Shown here piece after piece: positions 17,772 through 26,456 of a stretch of DNA of 64,000 nucleotides. Below the pieces are notes generated by a model that was not told the DNA's origin, ran no database searches, and saw nothing but the letters and a program-made list of their open reading frames with translations. Source of the stretch: Sciscionella sediminilitoris (GTDB lineage Bacteria; Actinomycetota; Actinomycetes; Mycobacteriales; Pseudonocardiaceae); the NCBI RefSeq assembly GCF_000737195.2, contig NZ_JALM01000036.1, forward strand, positions 184,824 to 248,823, read 5' to 3'. Positions within the stretch are counted from its first letter, which is position 1; each line of letters opens with the position of its first letter. The position numbers and the translations under genes were made by a program.

Positions 17772-19139
17772 CTACTGGTCCTGGCCGACCTGTTCGCTCG
17801 CGAAGTATCCCGAGACGTCCACGACGACGTTGGTGTTGCCGTTCTTGTTGAAGTAGGCGACCGTTCCGTCGTGGTTGACCTTGACCGCCGCGCTGTTGCT
17901 GGCGATCTGGTTCGCGTTCAGGTTGAGGTTGGAGGTCTCCGGGGCCTTGCCGTTGCCGTCCCAGGTGGTCAGGTGGGTGGCCTCGGGACCGGCGACCCCG
18001 GTCAGGTTGGTGTTCGCGGCCAGCACCTTGCGGGCCTCACCCGGGAAGGGCACGTTGATCGTCTCGCCGGGCTTGAGCGCGCCCTTGACCCCGCTGGTGC
18101 CGCTGCCGTCCCTGGTGTCGGCGACACGCACCGGATCGGCCGGGTAGTAGAGGCCCTTTCCGCCCGGGGTGTAGGTGCCGACCAGGTCGGCGAGCACGTC
18201 CACGGTGCCCGCGGAGTTGTACACCTCGAGCGACTTGTCCTTGCCGAGCTGCACGGTGATCTGGTTGGGCGTGGTCGCGCCGGGCATGTAGTTCACGCTG
18301 GAGATCCCGCCGCGCTGCTGCCCGTACGGGTACACGGAGAGGAACCCGGCCGCCTTGGACTGGTTGATCGCGGTCATGTTGAGCGTCACCGAGTCGGCGT
18401 CCGCGGGCACCAGACCGGAGAGGTCGAGCTTCGCGGTCGAGTTCGGCCCCATGGTGGCCTTGCGTTCACGGGTGTCCAGCACGCGCGAGGGCTTCAGCGG
18501 CGTGTACCCGGTGAAGTGCTCCCCGGTGTTGGGCTGGCCGGTGCCGTAGACGCCCGCGATATCGGTGATGACGTCGGCGGTGCCCGCGTTGTTGTAGATG
18601 CCCATCGTCGCGGTGCCGTCCTGCAGGTGCCCGATCGGCACGGTGACCTGGTTCGAGCGGGTCTCACCGGCGCGCACGTTGATGCTGGAGACCTTCGGTA
18701 CCGCACCGGTGCCCGACCACAGGGTGACGTGGGTGTCCTGGGTGGCGTTCGTGACGGTGAGGTTGAAGGTGATCGCGGTCGCCCGTGGATCGATGGTGCC
18801 CTTGTCCCACTTCAGGATCCGTGATTGGCCTGCCTTGAGCGGGCCTTCCTTGGTGGTCCGGGTGTCGAGGCTGCGCGTCGGCTGCATCGAGACGTAGTGC
18901 GTCCCGGTGAGCGGCTTCTCCGGTTCCGCGGCCTCGTCCTGGCTCGCCAGCCTCGGGTGCGCGGTGCGGACCGTCGGCGCGCCGTGGATCAGCGAGTCGT
19001 TCGCCGAGGCCGCGCCGGCCTGCGCGCCACCGGACGCCTTCGCCTGCTCGCCGGCCCCCGCCGCGGACGCGGTGGCGGCACTACCGGCGGTAACCGTGGC
19101 CGCGACGGCGAGCGCCGTCAGCACCTGTCGCTTCTGCAT
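17772..19139 (-). CDS. Secreted DTR-repeat protein, copy 1
   Basis: A 455-residue secreted protein starting MQKRQVLTALAVAATVTAG, a typical signal peptide ending near ATASA. After an Ala/Gly-rich linker come three beta-rich repeats of about 110-130 residues. Each opens with P-x-R-x-x-DTR, has a central NLT or NMT segment, then S-x-x-N and N-x-V/I-x-V, and ends with V-x-x-D-x-x-G-x-Y/F. It lacks a sortase motif, lipobox and C-terminal membrane anchor, so it is probably released or bound non-covalently to the wall. It is the last of three related genes in a row. No enzyme domain is visible; adhesion or carbohydrate binding is conceivable but unproven. Confidence 0.75.
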   Translation of the reverse strand: MQKRQVLTALAVAATVTAGSAATASAAGAGEQAKASGGAQAGAASANDSLIHGAPTVRTAHPRLASQDEAAEPEKPLTGTHYVSMQPTRSLDTRTTKEGPLKAGQSRILKWDKGTIDPRATAITFNLTVTNATQDTHVTLWSGTGAVPKVSSINVRAGETRSNQVTVPIGHLQDGTATMGIYNNAGTADVITDIAGVYGTGQPNTGEHFTGYTPLKPSRVLDTRERKATMGPNSTAKLDLSGLVPADADSVTLNMTAINQSKAAGFLSVYPYGQQRGGISSVNYMPGATTPNQITVQLGKDKSLEVYNSAGTVDVLADLVGTYTPGGKGLYYPADPVRVADTRDGSGTSGVKGALKPGETINVPFPGEARKVLAANTNLTGVAGPEATHLTTWDGNGKAPETSNLNLNANQIASNSAAVKVNHDGTVAYFNKNGNTNVVVDVSGYFASEQVGQDQ

Positions 19140-19236
19140 GGTTTCTCCCACTCCTGATAGCTGTTGCCGGGCGTGATCTTCCCGCCCAGGTGAATCCCCC
19201 GCAACGGCTTCTGCCGAATTCCCCTTGACGTAGGGT

Positions 19237-19285
19237 ATTGCCGTCACGAGGGGTGAGGAAATCCCCCATCCCGCGTGACGGCAAT
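19237..19285 (-). terminator. Terminator after the second repeat-protein gene
   Basis: A 12-bp perfect stem, 19237-19248 with 19274-19285, enclosing a 25-base loop with G- and C-runs that can pair. It lies six bases after the stop at 19291. Confidence 0.75.
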
Positions 19286-19290
19286 GGTTC

Positions 19291-20475
19291 TTACTCCGGT
19301 TGGGTGAAGTAACCCTGCAGGTCGGCGATGGCGTGTACCGAGCCGAGCGCGTTGTAGAGGTTGACCACACCACTGCCCTTCATGCTCACCGCGTTACTCG
19401 CGGTCTGGTTCGCGGCGAGGTTGAGGTTCGAGGTGGCCGGGCGCGGTCCGCCGTCCCATGCGGTGACGAAGGTCGGGCCGGACTGGTTCACCCCGGTGAT
19501 GTTGAACAGATAACCGGCGATTCCGCTCTCGGTCAGACCCGGATCGATGGTGCGGGTCTGGTCGGCACGAATCGGTCCCTGGGTGGTTTCCCGGGAATCG
19601 TAAATCCGTACCGGCATTTCCGGGTATTTCGCGGAAACGGTGTTGAACAGCGCGCCGCCATCGGATGTGTAGTACCCGGCGAAATCCACGATCGCATCGG
19701 CGCCGCCCGCATTGTTGTACAGGTTCACCTTCTTGCTCGGCCCGAGTTTCACGGTGACCAGATTGGGTGTCGTCCCGTTCTGCACGAGATTCAGCGAGGA
19801 GGCCGAAGGCCGGGGATCCTCGGTGCGCCACGCCGTGAGGTAGGTCGCCGTGGTGGCATCGGTTCCGGTCAGGTTGAAGGTCACCGCGGTCGCCGAATCG
19901 GGCACCAGCCCGGAGAAATCGACGGTGCGCGTCTGCCCGCCGTTGATGGGCACGGTGTCCCTGGTGTCCAGCACGCGGGCGGGATTCTGTGGGGCGTAAC
20001 CGGATTCGCGCTGCGTGCCGTAGTAACCCTGCAGATCGGCGAGCACATGCACCGAGCCGTTCTTGTTGTACAGATCGATCGAGTGATCGGTGGCCAACGG
20101 GACGGTGACCTGCAGCGCCCGCGTCTCACCCTTGGTGAGGTTCAGGTGCGAGTACTTCGGCACCCCGGAACCGGGTTGCGCGTCAACGTGCGTGTCCGCG
20201 GTGCCTTCGGTACCGGTGAGGTTGAGCGTGACAGCGGTGGCATCGGCGGGTACCGCCTTGCTGAGGTCGAGGCGCAGATGCGCGCCCTGGCCGAGTTTCG
20301 CGCCCGTTCTGGTGTCGAGCACCCGGGCCGGTCCGGCCGGGGTGAATTTCGCATTCTGCACCTGCAGCGGGGTCGTATTCGGCGCTCCGGCCGCGGAAAC
20401 CGTCGCCGGTAATGCGAGGACGACGGCGGTCGCCGCGAGCACCCCGAATCCGCGATATCTGAGTTTGACCGACAT
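19291..20475 (-). CDS. Secreted DTR-repeat protein, copy 2
   Basis: A 394-residue protein starting MSVKLRYRGFGVLAATAVV, with a signal peptide ending near VSAAG. Three repeats begin at PARVLDTR, PARVLDTR and PVRIYDSR. Each has a central NLTGT or NITGV, a YN(N)xG strand and a closing GYY or GYF; the third repeat has Ser in place of the DTR Thr. AGGAGG seven bases before the ATG gives a strong start. Each gene of the trio is followed by its own hairpin, so they can be expressed independently. The repeat resembles beta-rich modules in many actinobacterial exported proteins, for which I know no established function. Confidence 0.75.
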   Translation of the reverse strand: MSVKLRYRGFGVLAATAVVLALPATVSAAGAPNTTPLQVQNAKFTPAGPARVLDTRTGAKLGQGAHLRLDLSKAVPADATAVTLNLTGTEGTADTHVDAQPGSGVPKYSHLNLTKGETRALQVTVPLATDHSIDLYNKNGSVHVLADLQGYYGTQRESGYAPQNPARVLDTRDTVPINGGQTRTVDFSGLVPDSATAVTFNLTGTDATTATYLTAWRTEDPRPSASSLNLVQNGTTPNLVTVKLGPSKKVNLYNNAGGADAIVDFAGYYTSDGGALFNTVSAKYPEMPVRIYDSRETTQGPIRADQTRTIDPGLTESGIAGYLFNITGVNQSGPTFVTAWDGGPRPATSNLNLAANQTASNAVSMKGSGVVNLYNALGSVHAIADLQGYFTQPE

Positions 20476-20544
20476 TTCTTTCCTCCTGATTCGTCAAGGA
20501 AGGGACGGATACCTTGACGACGCAGGTGGATTCGGGACGGTTGT

Positions 20545-20573
20545 CGGTTCCGGCGACCATTCAGCCGGAGCCG
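20545..20573 (-). terminator. Terminator after the third repeat-protein gene
   Basis: Arms 20545-20554 and 20564-20573 pair over ten positions with one mismatch, just after the stop at 20580. Confidence 0.6.
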
Positions 20574-20579
20574 AATGAT

Positions 20580-21812
20580 TCAGGGAACGAAATATCCGCT
20601 GAGGTCGGCGACGAGGTGGGTTGAACCGTTTGCGTTGTACACCGCGAACTTTCCGTCACCGAGCGGGATATTCGCCATGTTCGAGAGGATCTGGCCCTTT
20701 TTCAGGTTCAGGTTCGAGGTGTCCGGACGCTGCGCGTTCGCCGCGTACGCGTCCAGGTGGGTGTCCACGGTCGGGGTGATCCCGGTGAGGTTCACCGTGG
20801 CGGCGGGTGAGTCCGAGGGCGCCCCGGTCGCGGTGACCGTGCGCACCCCGTGCGGGCCGAGCGGTCCTCCGCTGGAGCGGGTGTCCGCGATCCGGGTCGG
20901 TGCGACCGGCTGATAGGAGGCGGTCCCGTCCCCGCCGTAGTAGCCGGAGAGGTCCGCGAGCACGTCGGTGCTGCCGTTGTTGTTGTAGATGCGCAGCTTC
21001 TTCGATTGGGAGAGCCCGACCGTGACGAAGTTCGGCGTGGTGTCACCCGCGTCGATGTTCACCGAGGAACCGGTCGGCCGCGAGGTCCCGTCCGGATACG
21101 CGGTGAGGTAGGTGTTGCCGCTGTGCGCGATCCCGGTGATGTTGAGGGTGACCGCGTTGACCCCGTCCGGGACCTGCTTGCTCAGATCGAGCACGGTTTC
21201 CTTGCCCGGGCCGACCGGATCGCCGGAGCGGGTGTCGAGTACCCGTTTCGGGGCGGTCGCGCCGTATCCGGTCGCGCCCTCCTGCGAGCTCGAGTAGAAA
21301 CCGGAGAGGTCGCCGATGACGTGCGCGCTTCCGGCGTTGTTGTAGAAGCTGATCGCCGGTTTGCCCGCATCGCTGCCGAGCGGGACGACGACCTGGTTGC
21401 TGCGCGTCATGCCCTTGGTGAGGTTGATCGCCGATGCCGAGGACCGTGGCTGTCCCGCGGGGAACACCGAGATGAAGGTGTCAGCGGTGACGTCGGTGGC
21501 GGTCAGGTTGAACACCACGGCCGTGGCGCCCTTGGGCACCCCGCCGGTGAACTGCATGGTGGATGTGCCACGCGGGCCGAGTGGCTTGTTGTTCGCGCGC
21601 GTGTCGATGAACCGGAACGGCGCGTAGGAGACGTATTTCCCCTTCGGATATCCCGCGACGGCCGCGATCGAGGGCGCGGCCGCACCCTCGTGCAGTTCGG
21701 TGGTGATTCCGTCACGCTGCGTGGGCTCGCTGGCCGATACGGGTGCAGCGGTCGTTGCGGCGAGCACGGCGAGAGCGGCCGCCGTGCACACCCTCGATAC
21801 GGTGCGGTTCAC
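20580..21812 (-). CDS. Secreted DTR-repeat protein, copy 3
   Basis: A 410-residue protein if translated from GTG 21812 (the in-frame GTG 21821 is also possible). The signal peptide VCTAAALAVLAATTAAPVSA is followed by a short acidic linker. Three repeats start at PFRFIDTR, PKRVLDTR and PTRIADTR and close with SGFY, SGYY and SGYF. It is the first gene of the trio in transcription order. The nine repeats of the three proteins share the same core but differ strongly in the loops, suggesting selection for surface diversity. No catalytic residues or anchoring motif are recognised. Confidence 0.72.
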   Translation of the reverse strand: MNRTVSRVCTAAALAVLAATTAAPVSASEPTQRDGITTELHEGAAAPSIAAVAGYPKGKYVSYAPFRFIDTRANNKPLGPRGTSTMQFTGGVPKGATAVVFNLTATDVTADTFISVFPAGQPRSSASAINLTKGMTRSNQVVVPLGSDAGKPAISFYNNAGSAHVIGDLSGFYSSSQEGATGYGATAPKRVLDTRSGDPVGPGKETVLDLSKQVPDGVNAVTLNITGIAHSGNTYLTAYPDGTSRPTGSSVNIDAGDTTPNFVTVGLSQSKKLRIYNNNGSTDVLADLSGYYGGDGTASYQPVAPTRIADTRSSGGPLGPHGVRTVTATGAPSDSPAATVNLTGITPTVDTHLDAYAANAQRPDTSNLNLKKGQILSNMANIPLGDGKFAVYNANGSTHLVADLSGYFVP

Positions 21813-21864
21813 GCCGTTCACCGTACCCGAGCTCGGCCTGGATTTGGCCGCGATAATTACTGCG

Positions 21865-22473
21865 TCAGGCGGATGCGACCAGCACGAATTCGTTGTAGGG
21901 GAACACCTTGCCCGCCGCCCGGGGGAGCGGGAACGAGATCTGCTTACGCGGGGTGAACCCGAGCCGGCGGGCCACATCGGCGAGCCCGTCGAAGTCCGTG
22001 AAGGCCACGTGGGTCGCGTCCGTCGCGTAGCCCTTCTCCTGCGGGCAGATGAACACCACGGTGGCACCGGGGGCGAGATAGCCGGTGTACTCGCCGAGCA
22101 CCTCGAGCGCCTGCTCCCGGGACATGTGTTCGATCAGGTGCGCCGCGAGCAGCCCGCCGAAGCGGCCCTGCTGGGCGTACTCCGACTCGTGGAACTCCGC
22201 GGAGGTGAACGCGGTCAGCCCGCGCCTGCGGCATTCCTCGATCGAGGTCGGGTTGTGGTCGACGCCGACCGCGTGCGGGTACAGGTGCCCGAGATTGCGC
22301 CCGATCCCGCAGCCGACGTCGAGCACCTCGCGGCCCCCGAAGAGCCGCCGCACGTTTCTGCGGTACGGCGCCTGCACGTCGAGCAGTTTCTTCCAGCGGC
22401 GGGCCTCATAGGTGCGCAACCGGTCGGTGTACTCGGTTCCTTCGGTGCCCGAATTGGCACTATCCGGATTCAT
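21865..22473 (-). CDS. Class I SAM-dependent methyltransferase
   Basis: A 202-residue protein with methyltransferase motif I VLDVGCGIGRNLG, motif II AVGVDHNPTS, and a later LLAAHLIEHM typical of UbiE/COQ5-like enzymes. The methyl acceptor is unknown. ATG 22473 lies 14 bases inside the end of the upstream membrane-protein gene, indicating translational coupling with the flippase-like protein and perhaps the DUF6541 protein. This suggests modification of a lipid-linked or envelope glycan intermediate, by context only. Confidence 0.75.
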   Translation of the reverse strand: MNPDSANSGTEGTEYTDRLRTYEARRWKKLLDVQAPYRRNVRRLFGGREVLDVGCGIGRNLGHLYPHAVGVDHNPTSIEECRRRGLTAFTSAEFHESEYAQQGRFGGLLAAHLIEHMSREQALEVLGEYTGYLAPGATVVFICPQEKGYATDATHVAFTDFDGLADVARRLGFTPRKQISFPLPRAAGKVFPYNEFVLVASA

Positions 22474-23440
22474 GGGCGTCAAGGGTAGCCGCCGGGTTTT
22501 CGGTGCTATCGATCGGTGCCCACCGTTTTGCCGTAATTGCCGCGATTCCGGCGCCGAGCAGGTCGGCGACCACCAGCATGACCCGGGACACGATCGCGAA
22601 CGCGAACGCCTGGGAGTAGGGCATCGAAGCGATCAGGATCGCCACGATCACTGCCTCGCGGATGCCGATGCCCGAGGGCACGACGAAGGCGAGGATTCCC
22701 GCGTTGAAGCCGATGCTGATCGCCGCCGTGCACAGCAGGAAACCGATGAAGCCCGGGGTGGCGCCGACCGACTGGGCCAGGATCCACAGGTGCAGTCCGT
22801 AACAGGCGAAGGCGAGCAGCTGCAGCCCGATGCTCTTGCCCACCATCGACCAGCGCAGCGACTGCTCGAGCGGCGGCCTGCGCAGCAGCTTGAGCAGCAG
22901 GTTCACCAGCCTGGTCAGCACCGGAGGGCAGGCCGCGATCAGGCCGATGGGCAGCAGCGGGGTCAGATACCAGATCCAGCCGATCTTCGCCGAGAGCGGG
23001 CCGAAGGTGCTCGCCGCGTAGAGCACCGCGGCCAGCATCCCGGTGCCCACTCCGATGATCGTGGCCACGAACACCCGGGAACGGGACAGGCCCGCCTTGC
23101 GCCCGAGCTCGATCTGCAGCAGATACGCCCACACCGACCCGGGGATGTACTTGCCGAGGATCCCGACCAGGTTCACCTGCGCGGCACGCAGTACCGACAG
23201 CGGTTTGCCCAGGCCGTTGACCAGTACCCGCCAGGCGAACACGGCTACGAACACGGCCGCGAGCGCGGCCAGCTCGGAGGCCACCGTCGCCTCCCACGGG
23301 ATCGTGCTTATGGTGGCCCACACCCGGTCCCAGTCGCGGTAGATCGCCCAGGCCGCGCCGAGGAGCACGGCGACGACCAGCAGCCTGCGTCCCCAGTTCA
23401 GCAGCAGCGCGCGCGTGCTCTTGGGGGATTCCTCGGTCAT
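22460..23440 (-). CDS. LPG-synthase-like (flippase-type) membrane protein
   Basis: A 326-residue protein starting MTEESPKSTRALLLNWGRR, with about eight membrane segments. VNLVGILGKYIPGSVWAY and FVVPSGIGIREAVIVA are the landmarks of the lysylphosphatidylglycerol synthase transmembrane family (UPF0104/AglD-like). The cytosolic aminoacyl-transferase domain of MprF is absent, so it is more likely a lipid or glycolipid translocase component. It sits 19 bases after the DUF6541 gene and overlaps the methyltransferase, making a three-gene envelope operon. Confidence 0.75.
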   Translation of the reverse strand: MTEESPKSTRALLLNWGRRLLVVAVLLGAAWAIYRDWDRVWATISTIPWEATVASELAALAAVFVAVFAWRVLVNGLGKPLSVLRAAQVNLVGILGKYIPGSVWAYLLQIELGRKAGLSRSRVFVATIIGVGTGMLAAVLYAASTFGPLSAKIGWIWYLTPLLPIGLIAACPPVLTRLVNLLLKLLRRPPLEQSLRWSMVGKSIGLQLLAFACYGLHLWILAQSVGATPGFIGFLLCTAAISIGFNAGILAFVVPSGIGIREAVIVAILIASMPYSQAFAFAIVSRVMLVVADLLGAGIAAITAKRWAPIDSTENPAATLDAHESG

Positions 23441-23459
23441 GGAGAAATAGCGTAGGGGG

Positions 23460-25370
23460 TCAGCCAAGGCGGTAGATCTTCGCGTCCGCGTTGCGGAAGA
23501 CCAGCTTCAGCTCCTTGACCTTCGACAGCTCGTCGAGGCCACGGGCCCGGTGCAGGTTCTCCCGGATGTGCCCGTCCCCGACGATCACGTACTTGATCCG
23601 CAGCCGCTTGGCCGCCGCGCGCACGGCCGGATCGGTGTCGTACTCGTCGAACTTCGCCATGAGCAGTGCCGGGTCCTTCCCGACGTGGTGCTTGTCGTAG
23701 TGCCCCGCGACCGGGCGCACCCCGGAGACCGCGTACATCCACGCGGAGCCGTCGTTGCGGTCGTTCATCACCCACTCGCCGGGTTCGGCGAGCTCGCCGA
23801 GCTTTTCCAGGGCCTCGTACTCACCGGTGTCCACCGCGGGACCGTCGCCGTACTGCTTGGCCATGATCGAGGTGTTCAGCCCGTAGTAGAAACCGCTGGT
23901 GAGCAGGGCGAACACCACGGCGACGAGCCCGGTGGCGATGATCTGCGTGCCCCGCAGCCGCGGCAGGATCCGGTTGCCGAGCGTGATGAGACCGGTGCAC
24001 ACCTGCGCGAGGCCGTGCCCCGCGATGACGGTGAGCGGGATCGTGGCGAGCGCGATGAGCCGCCACTGGTCGTTCCACCACGGCCGGGTCAGGGTGATCG
24101 CCAGGTGGTTGTTGTACGCGGTCGCGGCGACGAACAGGGCCCCGAAGATCGCGGCGGAGAACAGCAGCCAGCGTGCCCCGCGCAGCTTGCGCAGGAACGC
24201 GAGCCCGATCCACAGCGGGATGGCCAGCCAGATCTGCGGGAAGTCCTGCAGGAACTGGAAACTCAGCAGTGAACCGATCGCCCGGCTCGCGGAGAAGTCG
24301 CTCTTCCAGATGATCTGCGTGCTGTCCGCCGCGCTCGAGGCGGAGCCGAGCAGGAACGGGATGCTCACCGCGATCGCGACGATGCCCGCGAGCACCAGGG
24401 CGCGTAGTTCGCGGCCGAACCGGCGCAGATCTCCCCACCATCTGGTCAGCAGCAGCGGAATCGCGTAGAGGATGGCGGTGAACAGCCCGGACGGCTGGAT
24501 CGCGAGCAGCGCGGCGGCACCGATCGCGAACAGTACCCCGGCCTCGAGCCTGCGGTTGTCCAGGAAATACGTGGTGAGCAGCAGGAAGGCGAGGCTGAGG
24601 ATGCTCGCCGTCTCGAAGGGGAGCAGCGGCCCGCGCCAGAGCATGTCGTAGAGGGCGGAAAGCGAGCTGACCGCGACCAGGGCGGTGAATCCCGCGGTGA
24701 GCACCCGGACGCCGAACCAGCGCAGCAGCGCCACCAGGACGAGTGCCAGCATGCCGGGCAGCAGCACGGTCTGGGTGTTGAGCACCACGCCCGCCGGGAT
24801 CCCGGTCAGTTTGAAGACCACCGCGGCGACCAGGTGGTACGCGTTCGGATAGAACGCACCGCCCTGCTCGTAGTAGTTGATCTTGCTCATCCCGGTGAGG
24901 CTTCCGTCGCCGGTCTCGGCGAGGTAGCGGATGCTGTTCGCGTGGAACACGGCATCCCAGTCCTGCGGGATGTGGGTGAGGTTGCCGGTCGCTCCCGCGA
25001 CGATCGCCGCACCGGCCACGGCGGCCACGGCGACCGCCCCGATTGCGAACAGTGTTTCGTTCCGGGTCCATCCCGCGGTGCTCCGCGGAGCCGGAAGGCG
25101 CCTGCTGGACAGGAGATACAGCCCGCGCAGGACGGCCGTGACCACGACCGTCGAGCCCAGGTAGGTCCATACCGACCAGGGGATACCGATCGCGGTGGTG
25201 AGCGGGCCGAACAGCCCGGCGATGGCGTAGGAGATCAGCGGGGCGGTTGCGGCCAGTAGCCATCCGCGCAGTCCCGCGGCGAATCCGGCGGCCAGGCCGG
25301 GGAGCCAGAGCGCGACGATATACAGCAGGGCGGTCAGTACGACCAGCGGAAGATCATCAGTAGCGGGCAT
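23460..25370 (-). CDS. DUF6541-family integral membrane protein
   Basis: A 636-residue protein with about thirteen membrane segments and an extracytoplasmic C-terminal domain of roughly 130 residues. HIPQDWDAVFHANSIRYL in the first large loop and PGEWVMNDRNDGSAWMYA in the C-terminal domain are typical of the DUF6541 family of actinobacteria. The layout (multi-span core, acidic residues in the first exterior loop, soluble C-terminus) resembles GT-C glycosyltransferases that use polyprenyl-phosphate sugars; activity is inferred. It heads the operon containing the flippase-like protein and methyltransferase. Confidence 0.75.
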   Translation of the reverse strand: MPATDDLPLVVLTALLYIVALWLPGLAAGFAAGLRGWLLAATAPLISYAIAGLFGPLTTAIGIPWSVWTYLGSTVVVTAVLRGLYLLSSRRLPAPRSTAGWTRNETLFAIGAVAVAAVAGAAIVAGATGNLTHIPQDWDAVFHANSIRYLAETGDGSLTGMSKINYYEQGGAFYPNAYHLVAAVVFKLTGIPAGVVLNTQTVLLPGMLALVLVALLRWFGVRVLTAGFTALVAVSSLSALYDMLWRGPLLPFETASILSLAFLLLTTYFLDNRRLEAGVLFAIGAAALLAIQPSGLFTAILYAIPLLLTRWWGDLRRFGRELRALVLAGIVAIAVSIPFLLGSASSAADSTQIIWKSDFSASRAIGSLLSFQFLQDFPQIWLAIPLWIGLAFLRKLRGARWLLFSAAIFGALFVAATAYNNHLAITLTRPWWNDQWRLIALATIPLTVIAGHGLAQVCTGLITLGNRILPRLRGTQIIATGLVAVVFALLTSGFYYGLNTSIMAKQYGDGPAVDTGEYEALEKLGELAEPGEWVMNDRNDGSAWMYAVSGVRPVAGHYDKHHVGKDPALLMAKFDEYDTDPAVRAAAKRLRIKYVIVGDGHIRENLHRARGLDELSKVKELKLVFRNADAKIYRLG

Positions 25371-25609
25371 CTCAAACTATCCGTAAAGGGCTGGAGACGC
25401 CGTCACGTTAGCGGATGCGTTCCGAGTGGTTTCGGCACGCTACCGGTACGGGAGGCGAGCCGGTCCGGATCTTCGCACCGCGCTGACCAGCCCGCCTCGA
25501 GTGATGAAGCCATTACCACCCGTACTGCAAAACGCTTTCCGAATGTTGCATTCACGGATGTGTTCTTCGGTACGTTTTCCGCTGCCGAATTCCGCCGTAC
25601 CCGGAACGC
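25371..25609. other. Intergenic region, no gene seen
   Basis: About 240 bases, somewhat less GC-rich than the surroundings in the second half, between the DUF6541 start and the end of the HAD gene, both on the minus strand. It should hold the DUF6541 promoter; no convincing operator or RNA was found. Confidence 0.5.
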
Positions 25610-26425
25610 TCAGAACCAGCGTTCGAGTATTTCGGCGATCCCGTCCTCGTTGTTGCTCGCCGTGACCTCGTCGGCGACCTCGAGCACCGCGTCGTGCGCA
25701 TTGCCCATCGCGATCCCGTTGCCCGCCCAGCGCAGCATCTCGATGTCGTTGGGCATGTCCCCGAAGGCGAGCACCCGCTCGGGCGCCACACCGTGCTCTG
25801 CGGCGAGGTGCGCGAGCCCGGTCGCCTTGGTCACCCCGGACGCGCTGAACTCGATCAGCCCGTAGTTCGCCGAGTAGGTGACGTTCAGGTCGATCTCCTC
25901 GAGGCCGCGCACGATCCCGGCCATCTCGGAGCTGCTGAGTTCGGCGGAGCGGGCGAGCAGTTTCACACACGGCTGCGCGGTGAGTTCGGGGGTCGGCGCG
26001 TTCTGCCGCGGCCGTTCGCCGTCCCATGGGTGCGTGTAACCGGGCTCGGTGAGGAAGGCGACGATCCCGGGGTCCTCGGCGCGCTCACCGATGCGCTCGA
26101 CCGCGAAGTTCACCGAGGGAATGGCGGCACGCAACCGTTCGGTGACCTGTTCGAGGACTCCCGGTGCGATGGTGTGGGTGCCGAGGATCCGGTCCTTGCC
26201 GATGTCGTAGTGCACGGAACCGTTGCAGCACACGGCGTGCCCGTCGATCCCGGCTTCCTCGGCGATCCACGGGATCCAGCGCGGTGGCCTGCCGGTGGCC
26301 AGTACGAACGGGGTCCCGGACGCCACCACCCTTGTGATGGCCGCGCGGGTTCGTGCGCCGACCTTGTCCTGGTCGTCGAGCAGGGTGCCGTCCACATCGG
26401 ACGCGATCAACAAGGGTTGTTCCAC
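25610..26425 (-). CDS. Cof-type HAD-IIB phosphatase
   Basis: A 271-residue protein with HAD motif I ASDVDGTLLDD near the N-terminus, motif II VLATGRPP, and motif IV FGDMPNDIEML near residue 218, with Lys in the ATGL region before it. The domain order is that of Cof-like HAD-IIB sugar-phosphate or nucleotide phosphatases with an inserted cap. The substrate is unknown. Only 31 bases separate its start from that of the divergent LLM gene, so the transcripts have very short or no leaders. Confidence 0.85.
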   Translation of the reverse strand: MEQPLLIASDVDGTLLDDQDKVGARTRAAITRVVASGTPFVLATGRPPRWIPWIAEEAGIDGHAVCCNGSVHYDIGKDRILGTHTIAPGVLEQVTERLRAAIPSVNFAVERIGERAEDPGIVAFLTEPGYTHPWDGERPRQNAPTPELTAQPCVKLLARSAELSSSEMAGIVRGLEEIDLNVTYSANYGLIEFSASGVTKATGLAHLAAEHGVAPERVLAFGDMPNDIEMLRWAGNGIAMGNAHDAVLEVADEVTASNNEDGIAEILERWF

Positions 26426-26456
26426 TCTTCCAGTGTGACCCGTTACGGTCGTCCAT

